This document shows positions 53,298-63,559 of a stretch of DNA of 64,000 bases, piece by piece. The notes below the pieces were generated by a model. It did no database searches. It was not told where the DNA came from and saw nothing but the letters and a program-made list of their open reading frames with translations. Position 1 is the stretch's first letter, and each line of letters opens with the position of its first letter. The position numbers were made by a program, and so were the translations under genes. The DNA is from Pseudo-nitzschia pungens (taxonomy: Eukaryota > Bacillariophyta > Bacillariophyceae > Bacillariales > Bacillariaceae), in contig CM074758.1 in NCBI GenBank assembly GCA_037355855.1, positions 5,739,001-5,803,000 of the forward strand, read 5' to 3'.

Positions 53298-53815
53298 CCT
53301 GTTGCAGGGCAACAAAGCAACGACGGGCGACGATCGACGATCGACGATCGACGATGGTCGAGGAGCGAGGAGTCGATGGTCGATGCGTCTCGATCCAAGC
53401 TGGAGGGATCCAGTCGGGATTCGAAATTGGGGCCCTGGCGCGCAAAATTTGGAACGAACATCGATATGATTATTTTCTCAGCCCCCCCCCGTAGCCTTCA
53501 CTGTCGCGCGATCCTAACGTCTCGACGATTAAGTTACTAACATACCTCTCAATCTTACTAAAGATACTTACCGGGAATTACTGCGGTGTCGTCATCGACC
53601 GTCGAGTTTTGTTTTGAAACTTCTTTCGAAGCGATTTTTCTGCAAAATAATGAGTCACCAACCATCCCGTGTCAATGGTGGAATTCGAGGACAAACCTTC
53701 CGACCGTGACACCGATGCCAGGATCCTGCACTATAATCCATGCGGCCTTGCCGAACCCAACCTAGCTTATCCTAGCCTACAATATCGCTCCGCAACATCC
53801 AGGGAAAAAAAAAAC
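53298..53815. promoter_or_regulatory. Divergent promoter region TEL2 / SNase-like gene
   Basis: The two genes start back to back across 518 bp. Near the TEL2 side are four copies of the 7-mer CGACGAT (53329-53355). Near 53530-53590 are AAGTTACT, CTTACC and ATTACTG words of the type recurring at other gene starts. A C8 run lies at 53482-53489. Confidence 0.5.
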
Positions 53816-54519
53816 ATGTTTCGGTCAACTCCAACGGCAAAGCTCCATCGGTCCCGGGCGATCTGCGTTGCTTTGGCATTGGCCTGCACGCGCCACAACG
53901 CCGCCGGCTTGCTAGCGCAACATCCGATGCCGGTGCCACGGCCCGGCCCGGGGTTGCAGGAGGCTTTGCCACGCATCGCAAGCGATTCCAGCGTCCAAGA
54001 TTCATCGGCGATGCGAAGGCATTGGCAGGAATCGACTGGTTCGCAGCAACGGTACAACGGGGTCCTCCTCCTTTCGTTGCTGCAAGAGCAAGTTGGTGAT
54101 GTCGTGGACTCGGACGATCCCGGTGCTGTACAGCGCACTCGGCGGCGGCAGCAGGAAGAGTTGTTGTTGTCGTCGGCGTCTTCGTCTTCGTCTTCGTCGT
54201 CGTCCCCGGTTGTATCGAGTACGGTGACAACCGCAAACAACGACGCCGATCCAGCAGCCGGCGGGGCATCGAGAATCGAACAAAAGCAGCTACAGCAATT
54301 AGAAACCGACAAGGTGGAACGGATCCTGGACGCCAACACGATACTGCTGAAAAAGAAAGGGATGGTCCGTCTCGCCGGGGTTCGAATGCCCAGCGTGTCT
54401 TCGGGGGGAACCAACAGCAACTTTCAGTTTCCCACCTGCTTCACATACAGCCCGTCCTACAAGGTCCGGCAGCTTCTGCCCAAGAAGACCCCGGTTCGGA
54501 TCCAGACCCTCGCAGCGGG

Positions 54520-54554
<35 letters not shown>

Positions 54555-55150
54555 ACAGCATTCCCCAGGTGGTGCTGATTCGATCGGAAGACTCGCTCGT
54601 GGTCAACGAAGAGCTGGTGAAAACCGGATTCGCGGTCGTCAAGACCGGGTTTGCAAAACAACAACCAAGAGTGTCCGATCCGATTATCGAAGCGGAGTCG
54701 CTCCTGGCGTGGCAGGAAGAGGCCCGATCCCGGGGACTGGGAATATTCTCCAGGTGCGACGGAGGAGCGGGCGCTGGCGACGACAACGACAACGACGATC
54801 CAAACGCACCGTCCACCGGCAGCTTTGTGGCCGAGTTCGAGCCCCTCGAACGCAGCGTGGAAACCGTCTATTTCTCGGACGGGGGCAAGCTGCAGGTCCG
54901 GGACGAGAGCGCGACGGTTACCTTTTCCGAGGAAAACCCACCCAAGAACCCCGGGGACGTCAAGGGTTGTTCGGATTTCGAAACGTACGAAGAAGCCCTG
55001 CAGTGGTTCGAAACCTACAAACCCTATTACGGAGATGTGGCCAAGCTGGATCGAGACGGAGATGGGGTACCCTGCCCCGGCCTTCCGCACACCACCGTTC
55101 GAGAAAAATACCGAATGAAAGTTCCCACTTCGAGCGTGGGTATGAAATAA
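53816..55150 (+). CDS. Secreted SNase-like domain protein with excalibur domain
   Basis: 444 residues from the ATG at 53816 (context AAAACATG), giving a signal peptide with core AICVALALAC; the frame's upstream ATG at 53669 would bury it. The staphylococcal-nuclease fold is seen at about 170-330: VERILDANTILLKKKGMVRLAGVRMP, split by a Ser/Asn loop, then QVVLIRSEDSLVVNEELVKTGFAVV and EEARSRGLGIFS. The catalytic Arg/Glu pair of active nucleases is not evident, so activity is doubtful. The C-terminus is an excalibur calcium-binding domain: GCSDFETYEEALQWFE, then LDRDGDGVPC (D-x-D-x-D-G-x-x-C) and GLPH. SNase plus excalibur is a known bacterial pairing; here it is in a secretory protein with poly-Ser (about 115-128) and Ser/Asn low complexity. 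Confidence 0.85.
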
Positions 55151-56667
55151 GGTTCCGTCTCGGCGCACAATCCAAACGCAGCTCCAGCATCGACAGATCG
55201 GAACAGAATTTTGGTTCGAATTCGGGATTTGCAGCGGGATGCCGAACGCGTTGCCAACTCGACGCGACACCGTTGTATTAGTTCATGTGCCGTGGAGTAC
55301 GTAGAATCGATGGTACGTGGATTGTTTAAGGGCCCATTCGGGGTAGGGATAGTTCGAAACAAACAAACGCCTGTAGGATGACAAAAACGATGTCCACTTC
55401 TTCCCCGCTCCAAGACTTTCCAGAGGTTCGTTGATTTTTACGCAAACCATTCGAAACTATTTTTCTACCGCACAAAGCGGAGCCGACCGAGGTTTCGAGT
55501 TTTGCCAAGACGAGAGTCGTATGGAAGGGTCAAAGCTCACTGCTGGCGTTCATTCTAATAACAGAAACAGATCAACAGATGCACAAATTCTCATTTTCTC
55601 TTGCCACATTGCTAAGGATGTAACAATTCAACTCACTGAGAAGTCTCACGAGACCAGCAAAATTCTGTCGAGAGCTCATAAACAGCAAGCATTCGTCCGT
55701 GCTTTCGAAGAATGGAAGAACTCGTCATTGTCCTGGGAGATTGTCGTTCTTCAGCAGAAGATTGACAAATTGTAATTTGAATGTTTCTTTGTGGTCCAAA
55801 AAATCTTTCCCTGTGTCTTTGATCTGCAGTTTGCTCCTCTCCTTTGAGCTTCTACTCCTCCGCAATAGAGAGGTTAGGAAAGTCTCAGAATGAAGTCAAA
55901 GTAAAATGAGTTTATCGTAAGGGGGAAATTTGGAATCTGCCCTCTGTAATTTATTTTAAAATGAGTACTAATAGAGAATCTACTAAGCCTGTCGACGATG
56001 GATCTGCATTCTTTCATCTGCTCTTTGCTTTGCCCTCGGAACATTCTTCATACTTGGAATTTTTGTTTCCAATCCAAAAACAATTGGATTGTACCTCGTA
56101 CGCGATATGTTGAACAAAAGATCGTAGGCACAACAAATGTTCGTACGCGGTGCGAAAACAAGGATGTCCTAAATCTTTCTCGTTCAGTAAAGTTGCTGCG
56201 ATACGAATTACAAATTACAAGTGTTCAATCAAAACAATGATTTTATTAATAAAAATATTCAAGCCCCTCGTTTTTGGTTCCTTGCGTAAATCTTACTGAA
56301 GAGAAGATGCACAAAAATTCATCACCATGAATTTCAATGAATCTTTATCAATCTTTATCAATCTTTATCCCAACGAAAATGCAACTGTGTTTTTGTACCG
56401 GTAGAGATGGAAATGCCGTTCCACCGCAGCTAATCGATGATCAATAATCATGATTATTCGATGCGGAAGATTTGTGTCAGACAGGTAACCGGTATTTAAC
56501 AAAAATCAAGACAAGACGTTCTCTTAGGTTGTAAACAGTAAACCTTACCGCTGATATCACGTTGCGTCAAACCAGTTTTTTCGGAGAAGCGTTCTTGGAC
56601 CTCGGAAGAACAGAAGTTGACAAAGCAAAAAAAGTTTTCTCGGCACCCTTATTACCATCGCAAAACG
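55151..56667. other. Intergenic, no gene supported
   Basis: The longest frame (55431-55775, +, 114 codons) has no recognisable domain and was left out. ATCTTTATCA is repeated three times in tandem (56341-56368). AAACCTTACCG near 56540 lies before the PP2C-like gene. Confidence 0.45.
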
Positions 56668-57485
56668 ATGGGCTGTCAACAGTCAATCCCGGCGGATGCT
56701 GGATCGTCCTATGAAGCAACCAGATCTGTCACCAAATCTGGACTGGACAGCGAAAGGAACAAAGCATACAAAACACAACCAGCAGTTGATAGTTCCGTTT
56801 CGGCACGAACAGCAGTTACGACATCTTCAACATCGTCAGCGAGCTTCGGAGTGGACGAAGATGCATCTTATCGTCTACCAAAAGTCGATTACAACGGGCA
56901 TTTACTAATGGAGGAGATAGTTAGACGAACTTCGTCAAGTATACAATGTTCATCTTTGAGGGTTGGAGAGGGAAAAGAAACGTTCGAACTCCAGGTAAGC
57001 AGTGTATGATTCGAAGTAGATTCCAATGCAAACGTGCTTCGATTCGCATGACATCATTCCTTTTGTATCTACAGCTCAGATTCTAGGTATATACTTTTTC
57101 CTCTATCTTGTAGTATGCGTTTCGGAGTCAACGAGGTTACAATCCTCTAGGTAAGCCCCAGCCCGTCGTATTGACGTTTTGAGCGTAGTTTTTACAAGAT
57201 TATTTATCTCGTTTTCCATTTTTGTGCATAAATTTATTGATTTAACATCAGAACCAACGAAGCCAAACCAAGAGAAGTATGGTAAGTGTTCAATAATGTA
57301 TAAACAGAGACTTCAGTTTGTTTTACTTTCACTCGAAAGCAAACTTTTCTTACTTTTACCATTCGTCCAATGTTATTGAAGGTGTCATGCCAAACTTTGC
57401 GAGTGAACGTGTGGGTGCTATGATGGGAGTCTATTCTGGTCACGGCGAGGCAGGAAGACAATGTGCGAGTTTCAGCCATAGAACG
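56668..57485 (+). CDS. PP2C-like protein, 5' part (truncated by gap)
   Basis: Exons 56668-56994, 57114-57150, 57252-57281 and 57382-57485, running into the N gap; phases agree across all three joins. The protein begins MGCQQS, a good N-myristoylation/palmitoylation signal, so membrane attachment is likely. A Ser/Thr-rich linker follows. The start of a PPM/PP2C phosphatase fold is recognisable: RSQRGYNPL, then KPNQEKYG and MMGVYSGHGEAGRQCA, aligned to the family's KPNQD...GVFDGHG. Both metal-binding aspartates appear replaced (Asp to Glu in NQE, Asp to Ser in YSGHG), which suggests an inactive or altered enzyme. The rest of the domain should lie in the gap, but no + strand PP2C exons are seen beyond it. 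Confidence 0.72.
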
Positions 57486-57985
57486 NNNNNNNNNNNNNNN
57501 NNNNNNNNNNNNNNNNNNNNNNNNNNNNNNNNNNNNNNNNNNNNNNNNNNNNNNNNNNNNNNNNNNNNNNNNNNNNNNNNNNNNNNNNNNNNNNNNNNNN
57601 NNNNNNNNNNNNNNNNNNNNNNNNNNNNNNNNNNNNNNNNNNNNNNNNNNNNNNNNNNNNNNNNNNNNNNNNNNNNNNNNNNNNNNNNNNNNNNNNNNNN
57701 NNNNNNNNNNNNNNNNNNNNNNNNNNNNNNNNNNNNNNNNNNNNNNNNNNNNNNNNNNNNNNNNNNNNNNNNNNNNNNNNNNNNNNNNNNNNNNNNNNNN
57801 NNNNNNNNNNNNNNNNNNNNNNNNNNNNNNNNNNNNNNNNNNNNNNNNNNNNNNNNNNNNNNNNNNNNNNNNNNNNNNNNNNNNNNNNNNNNNNNNNNNN
57901 NNNNNNNNNNNNNNNNNNNNNNNNNNNNNNNNNNNNNNNNNNNNNNNNNNNNNNNNNNNNNNNNNNNNNNNNNNNNNNNNNNNNN
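57486..57985. other. Assembly gap, exactly 500 N
   Basis: A round-number placeholder, so its true length is unknown. Frames reported across it are meaningless. Sequence to the left belongs to a + strand PP2C-like gene, sequence to the right to a minus-strand Cys-rich frame. Confidence 0.99.
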
Positions 57986-59698
57986 GGAATGGGTATGCTT
58001 GGTCCAACAATCGCTTGAGATCTTTGGGACCCGCATCTTTGTTGGTTTTCAAGATCCCACGAGCAATCTTTCTCACCTTCCTGAAGGGGAGATCAATGAT
58101 ATGAGCGACGTCCCTACCCAAGGCAGAGTCGGGAGAGGATGGGGAATCAACATTGATAATTGGATTATACGCACACTCAACAACACTATTGATGGTTTCA
58201 TTCACCATGGCGGTAGCAGGAGTATCATCTGTCTTCTGGCGTTTGAAGGATGTGACAGATACAACTGACAGGTCTTCTTCGTCATCAGGCACGTCAATTG
58301 TCTCCTGTCCTTTTGTTACCAGCATGACATGATCTGCCTCTGCTTGGGACGCTGCAGATGGCATCTTTACAGCAGTCCCTCCATTTACTGCCGCTTCAAC
58401 GGAAAGAAAAGTCTTCATACCCACCAAAATTGGGACCGTATGTGGGGGCGGCTTCTTCATGCGAGTGTCTACTGGATCAAAAGGACCAAGAGTTGGCAGC
58501 GTTGCCGGTGGAGTTGCCATAACAGCTTTCGCTGGTGGGATTGGACTGATTGTTGCAGCCGAAGTGGCGTTTCATGGCGCTGCTGCTGGAGGCCTCATCT
58601 CCAGCCGATTGTTTCTTACCCAGAATCCTCCATTCTCTTTGCCAAGAAGCCGAGTATCAAAAACACCGCCGCCAGGGAGGGCAATATTGACAGCAGTCCC
58701 GGCATAATCACGGAGAGACGACAGGTCAATAGAAGAATCTGCCATCAATCTTCGACTTGCTCCCTGGAAATACAGATTTTCCATACAAATGGCGTCAGTA
58801 GCGTCAGTTTTTCCATTCTGTGCGTGGATAACTGCAGCTTGAGCAGCGTGCGCTTCCAATGCAGATGCAGCAAAGATTGATCCAATTGCTTTCCCAGCGG
58901 CGGCATTGCCAGTGTCGATGTTTTCCTTGTCAGCAATCTTCTCTGCTCCCTTGTTGGTGGAAATCATGTCTACAGAATTTTTTTTGTATGCAAAACTGCA
59001 AGCACAAGAACAGACTGGGCACTTGCATTTGTTGTTGCTGTCCAGTTTTGCGCCATTCGATTTGAAAATTTGTCGTTCTGCCACTAGGGGTCCTGACTCT
59101 TTGATGGAGGCGACGTTAAAGTCTGGTTACAGACTGAGTAATTTAGTTTCACCTTTGGTGATTAAAGTTATTTAAATACGTATATTATTATTATTATTAT
59201 TGCGCCATTCGATTTGCAATCCCTACAAGATCCATTCCCAGCAGCGCTTACGCAAGTGATCTGATGGCAATGGCACTGGAGCACTTCGTGCTTGTATTGC
59301 GGCTTTGGCGGAGTTCGATTGCTCCTCTCTCCAAGCGCATTAGTATAATGCCCGTTGTTGCTATTGTATTCCCTCATTTTAGCCTCAAAATCAGCTGCCA
59401 ATGCTCTATTTCTATCGAATACAGCGGCATTGGTAGCCGGTTTGTCGACATAGGAATGACAGCAGAATGGGCACGTTCGGAGTGCAGGATCCGTCGGAAG
59501 TTGACTCAATTCTTCTGGAGACTGCTTGATAAGGTAATTCTTGTTGTTGGCTTCGATTTGCTCTCGAACATCACTCATTACTAGTACAGTGTAGGCATCT
59601 CTGAAGAGGTTGACGCGATCACCAATTTCTTTGATACCTCCTACCCTGACGTCAGACGTGTACAGAATTTCTGCAACGTAGAAAACAACCAATGCCAC
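57986..59698 (-). pseudogene. Cys-rich unknown protein, interrupted (TGA and 152-bp insertion)
   Basis: Three blocks on the minus strand. Block 59698-about 59200 encodes CPFCCHSYVDKP and a CHCHQITC...CRDC cluster. Block 59064-58575 encodes KCKCPVCSCACSF, an Ala-rich helix and VFDTRLLGKENGGFWVRNN. Block 58571-57986 encodes a Pro-rich then acidic region ending in a Lys-rich helix (KVRKIARGILK) at the gap. Blocks 2 and 3 share a frame and are parted by one TGA (58574-58572). Blocks 1 and 2 are separated by 152 bp bounded by a 17-bp direct repeat; removing it restores the frame. The Cys clusters look zinc-binding. No family recognised. The start is not in block 1 (only GTG), so an upstream exon is needed; 60336-60028 is a candidate. 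Confidence 0.5.
59048..59216. repeat. 17-bp direct repeat bounding a 135-bp insert
   Basis: TTGCGCCATTCGATTTG occurs at 59048-59064 and 59200-59216. The intervening DNA is AT-rich with an (ATT)n run (59182-59199). See the Cys-rich gene for its effect on the frame. Confidence 0.9.
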
Positions 59699-60027
59699 GT
59701 CTGTTACACGTTAAGGTAGAATTAGATGGAGTAATACGGGATAGAGGTATTTTAAAGATGAAAGGTTAATAAATTGTGTTATGAAAAGAGAATGGTTGAA
59801 TACTTTACGAGATGGGAATGATTCCTTGAGTATGGATAAACGATCGAATAATGATATATTATTCGGTGGGCATAATATCAATAATCGTTGATTCATGGGA
59901 ATCTTTGTTTATCTTGATATTTGAATAATATTCAGTATATGTACATGAATATTATTTATATATTCTTGTGTATTGGAGCACATGCGGGATTCAATAATCA
60001 TTTAGAGCCTCTCGTAGGGTACCTACG

Positions 60028-60336
60028 TCAACATGTCACAACGTCTTCTTTTGATGTCTTGGCTCTGTGCAGAAGCGGTAGTTTAGTGAGTAGTTTGATA
60101 TCGTCAGCAACTCTCTTTCTACTCTTCTGTATGAAGAATCCAATTATCAACTCATCACCAATCTTCTTAATCCTTGCCAATTTCTCACTCTTGGTTCCCA
60201 AGAATTTCGTGTTATTCGCAAGCTTTTTCACTGCAATTTGCATGGTTTTTTCATCCACTTGAGTTCTGTGGTTCAATTGGCGCTTGATCTCTTGCTTGAG
60301 ACTGCCAGCGGTGGAATTCTGATTGAATTCGGCCAT
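60028..60336 (-). CDS. Small basic protein or first exon of the Cys-rich gene
   Basis: 102 codons from an ATG with excellent context (CCACCATGGCC, 60341-60331). Basic, helical: SLKQEIKRQLNHRTQVDEKTM, then KKLANNTKFLGTKSEKLARIKKIGDELIIGFF, then KSRKRVADDIKLLTKL. No family recognised. It lies 330 bp upstream of, and on the same strand as, a Cys-rich frame that lacks its own ATG, so it may be that gene's first exon; the splice donor could not be fixed. Confidence 0.5.
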   Translation of the reverse strand: MAEFNQNSTAGSLKQEIKRQLNHRTQVDEKTMQIAVKKLANNTKFLGTKSEKLARIKKIGDELIIGFFIQKSRKRVADDIKLLTKLPLLHRAKTSKEDVVTC

Positions 60337-61331
60337 GGTGGAATTGTCGAGAAGAAGGTTGTCTCGTAGTACGTCAAAAAATGAAGCAGTTCAAAAAATC
60401 GGTTCTACAAGGTCGATGTTGACAGAAAAAAGGGCTCAAACGCACTCTCGATGCAAGGGTTGCTCTGGACAAGGAAATTGGGTTCAAAGGAGCTGTTTCA
60501 ACAGGATTTTGGCAACCACCATGGTCCAGGTCGGAATGAGAAGGTGTTGTCGAAAAGAATGAAAAAATCAGTGCTCTGACAACGGTGTCAAAACAGAGCC
60601 CAATTGAGCACGATTGATCCTACACTAAATTACGTTCAAATTGAGTACTAGAGAATTTTCAGAGTTTACGTCGAATTGACGTAAAAAAGCTTTTTAATCT
60701 GATTAAAAAGGTGGGGGGATCAGCTGATAGGAATTCCGTAGTACAAAAAAAAAGGAAAATATTTTCGTTTTCGCTGACCAGAAATCACTCCCTATCGTCT
60801 AGTCGCAGCCTCAAAATCTACTGTTCAACAGTAGATTTTGACCACCTAATTTTCTAAGTCCTATTAGTCGAATATTGGTTATTTTTGAATCTGATTAGTC
60901 TTATTTTACTCGATTTCGAAAAGAGATTCAGGTGCGCCAAAAATAATCTAACTGACATCGGATTTTGGCTTCTTTTCTTGTGTTTGCACAATCTAAAATG
61001 TACGGAACACATACGGAAAACACATAAGGTGGTGTCAGGAACAACTGGTCCGATGACAGTTGTATTGTTATTGGATCATGAGAATTGTTGTCAAGAGAAT
61101 AGTAATCTCTTTGTTGAGTTTATCGATCTGTTCAGTAGCTTCGGAATTCATTCAGTAGCTTGGGAATACGATTTTCTGGAGGAATAAACAACAATCAACC
61201 CATAACCGATAACACGACAATCACGCTTTTCCGTACATTCTTTCCGAATCTACACTGTCTGCGTTCCATTGGTTTTGTCCCATTATTATTCTTTTCTTGA
61301 TCCAACCTTCAGTATTACCCTATCGGAATAA
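60337..61331. other. Non-coding with three perfect hairpins
   Basis: No supported gene. Hairpins: 60665-60685 (8-bp arms TTTACGTC), 60690-60710 (9-bp arms CTTTTTAAT), 60811-60841 (15-bp arms TCAAAATCTACTGTT, 1-nt loop). The region is the left flank of the piggyBac-like gene. Confidence 0.7.
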
Positions 61332-62198
61332 ATGACGCCAGTTAAAACATTTTCTTCTATCAATGAACGTGATGATAACCACAATCTTCCCCCCCCACTG
61401 CCGGTTGTTCGAGTTTCCCGACATATGCCATCTGACACAAGTTCAATTACTCGTACTGCTACCCAAGACACAATGGATAGTACTACCACATGTCCCGACA
61501 ATGAGTTTGAAGATAACACTGGATCAACAGATGGTCTTTGTTCCTCCCAGGAAATTATCGAAGCTCAAAACCGGTATTTCGAACAACAAGATGCAGACAA
61601 CAACGTTGGTCGAGATGGTGAAGACAGTGATGATGAGGGTGAGGAAGCAAAATTGTTTGATGTGTTGCAGTCTGTTATGGCAGAAAAAGAAGAGCAAGGT
61701 ATCTTTACCAATTCCGATGTTATCTTTGATCACGATGTATACAAATGTATTCACGGAATCCCTTTGGTGGATAATGCGGATTACCCGAGTGTACCTTCCA
61801 ATTTTACTCTTCCAGATTTGAAACCAGGAGAGCCTCCCTTCGAATCAGTTGACAATCCCGGAATATGGCATAGATATTACTTCGAACCTAAGTTTAAAGG
61901 TGGTAAATATATCTATCATTCGATGCCTAGTGGTTGTATCCCTTTCCGTGACAAAAGGATACCAGACGGTATAGACGCTGGCCCTGTTAGATACCACAAA
62001 GACAGTGGATGGACTTTCTATTATATTGGGTGGAAAGCAGAAGAATCGGTTGATAAATATAGAACCGGAACTGAAAAAGAGTTGTTCCCCCGATCTAGAA
62101 AGGGATGTTTAGACAGAGACAAGTTGATAAACCATGGACTAACTGCGGAAAGGATTCACGATGGTGATGCTTTATTCTTCTACCAGCTTATACTGCCA
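61332..62198 (+). pseudogene. piggyBac-like transposase, N-terminal fragment
   Basis: About 289 codons. Acidic disordered N-terminus (DSDDEGEEAKLFD), then PGIWHRYYFEPKF, YIYHSMPSGCIPF, WTFYYIGWKAEE, and LFFYQLILP where the family's DDE_Tnp_1_7 domain begins. The open frame itself runs on to 62210 out of register; protein similarity moves to the next frame at about 62199. Confidence 0.75.
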
Positions 62199-62199
62199 A

Positions 62200-63237
62200 T
62201 CAGGAGTTGATGGTGATGATAGACTTTCTTACTATCCACTTGTAACGTGGTTCAGTAACATATACGCCAACAGGAAGAATGATGGTTATGGTCATCAGAT
62301 TAGATCTATCAGTCACCAAGAGATGGTTAATTTCAATGGGTGTTTGTATATGCATGGTGCTTGTGGAGGAGGGAGTAGTCAGGATATCAAGAACAGGTGG
62401 GATCGAAATGATTGTATGTACAATGAATACATTGATAATACTATGAAATTTTGGAGATGGAGAGAGATTAAAGAGAATTTAAAGGTGTCAAACAATTACG
62501 AAGAACAAAATAGGATACCTTTTGATCCTTGTAATAAGTTTGACTACATTTACAAGGTGCTTATTCATAACACAAACTACCTGACCAAAAGAGCTGACCT
62601 CGATCTAGTGATAGACGAGTCGACGTGGTCTTATGGAGGTTTCGGTGGTCCGAATGTTTATTACACTGCAGGAAAGAGGACAAGCAGAGGTGGACAGACT
62701 ACTATCCTAATGGACTGTTATCGAGTGCGTCCGAGGGCATACTTACATAGAATTGGGACATATAAATGTGTTGAAGGATTTACGAGAAGAGGACAATCGG
62801 AAGTATGTGAACTGATGACAAAAGGCGTCCTTCCTCAGATAGGTCATGATAAATTAGTATGGACAGAACCACCACACCTGACTGTCGACAATTTTTTAAA
62901 TGGTGATAAGATCCTGGATTGGATGGGGAGAAAAGGTCTATCGATGTTGGGAACTGTTTCTAGATCATGTCTGCCCAAAGGTGTACAATCACAGTATTTA
63001 CACAAGGATAACGCGCCACCGAATAAGAAACAAAAATCTAGAGTCGCTCGGTTAGCCAATCCGATCACTTTGGTGAAGAGATTCTTTATGAAAGACCATA
63101 CATCCGATGATATCAAAGAATTGAAAAAAGGGGACGAGAAAAAACCTGAACCACCAAAACCTAAGTTACCCTCAACAACAATACCACTTATCTCTCCAGC
63201 AAAAAAAAAGAAAACAAGTCACTCCATCTTATCCTAA
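62200..63237 (+). pseudogene. piggyBac-like transposase, catalytic fragment
   Basis: Carries the main part of the RNase H-like core: SYYPLVTWFSNIYANRK, then FWRWREIKENLKVSN, the first catalytic Asp in LVIDESTW, and the second in LTVDNFLNGDKILDWM followed by LSMLGTVSRSCLPKGV. These match the piggyBac order (IDE..., then xDNFxxS...L...GTxR). Breaks off in a Lys/Pro-rich stretch after an A9 run (63201-63209) where the frame shifts again. Confidence 0.8.
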
Positions 63238-63271
63238 GACAAGATTCTCTTTCAATCGTTGTTTCGGAAAA

Positions 63272-63559
63272 ATGAATAAGACCAATCAAATAAATGCCAA
63301 GACTCCATCAACAGAAGACACTAACGCCGATAAACCATTACCATATACCAGAGTTCATTGCAGTTTCCAGAGTACCGGTACGACAAATATAGGATCAGTT
63401 AATTCTGTATCGTCGTCGGATTGTTACATCCAAACAAAATATAGAGGACAAGGAAATAACAAGAGGAAATGGTGCATCGAAATGAATCAAAGTAGAGAAA
63501 TCTATCTTCATACTTACGGGAAATTAGACCAGACTGATGGGTGTTACACTCTAAGGTAG
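63272..63559 (+). pseudogene. piggyBac-like transposase, C-terminal fragment
   Basis: 95 codons in a third frame, which is open back to about 63211. SVSSSDCYIQTKYRGQ and the end HTYGKLDQTDGCYTLR; the Asp in KLDQTD is in the position of the third catalytic residue of piggyBac transposases (family pattern GG-V-D-x-x-D). The usual C-terminal Cys-rich domain is absent. Confidence 0.65.

Larger units (their letters stand above)
61332..63559 (+). mobile_element. Decayed piggyBac-like DNA transposon (coding part)
   Basis: Three successive frames encode one DDE_Tnp_1_7/piggyBac transposase: 61332 to about 62198, about 62200 to 63209, and about 63211-63559. Both junctions need a single base to be skipped. 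Hairpin-forming sequences lie on both sides (60665-60841; 63597-63740). TTAA target sites and terminal repeats were not resolved. Confidence 0.8.

Noticed and set aside
51269..53445. Several 180-419 codon frames on both strands within TEL2
   Set aside because: The TEL2 domain is unambiguous in one frame; the others are shadows in GC-rich coding sequence.
55431..55775. 114-codon + strand frame
   Set aside because: No domain, no good start context, and no support from splice structure.
57234..58520. Frames that run across the N gap
   Set aside because: They are artefacts of unknown bases; only the parts outside 57486-57985 were used.
59711..60262. Small frames on both strands between the Cys-rich block and the basic 102-codon frame
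   Set aside because: AT-rich, low-complexity translations with no supporting signal.
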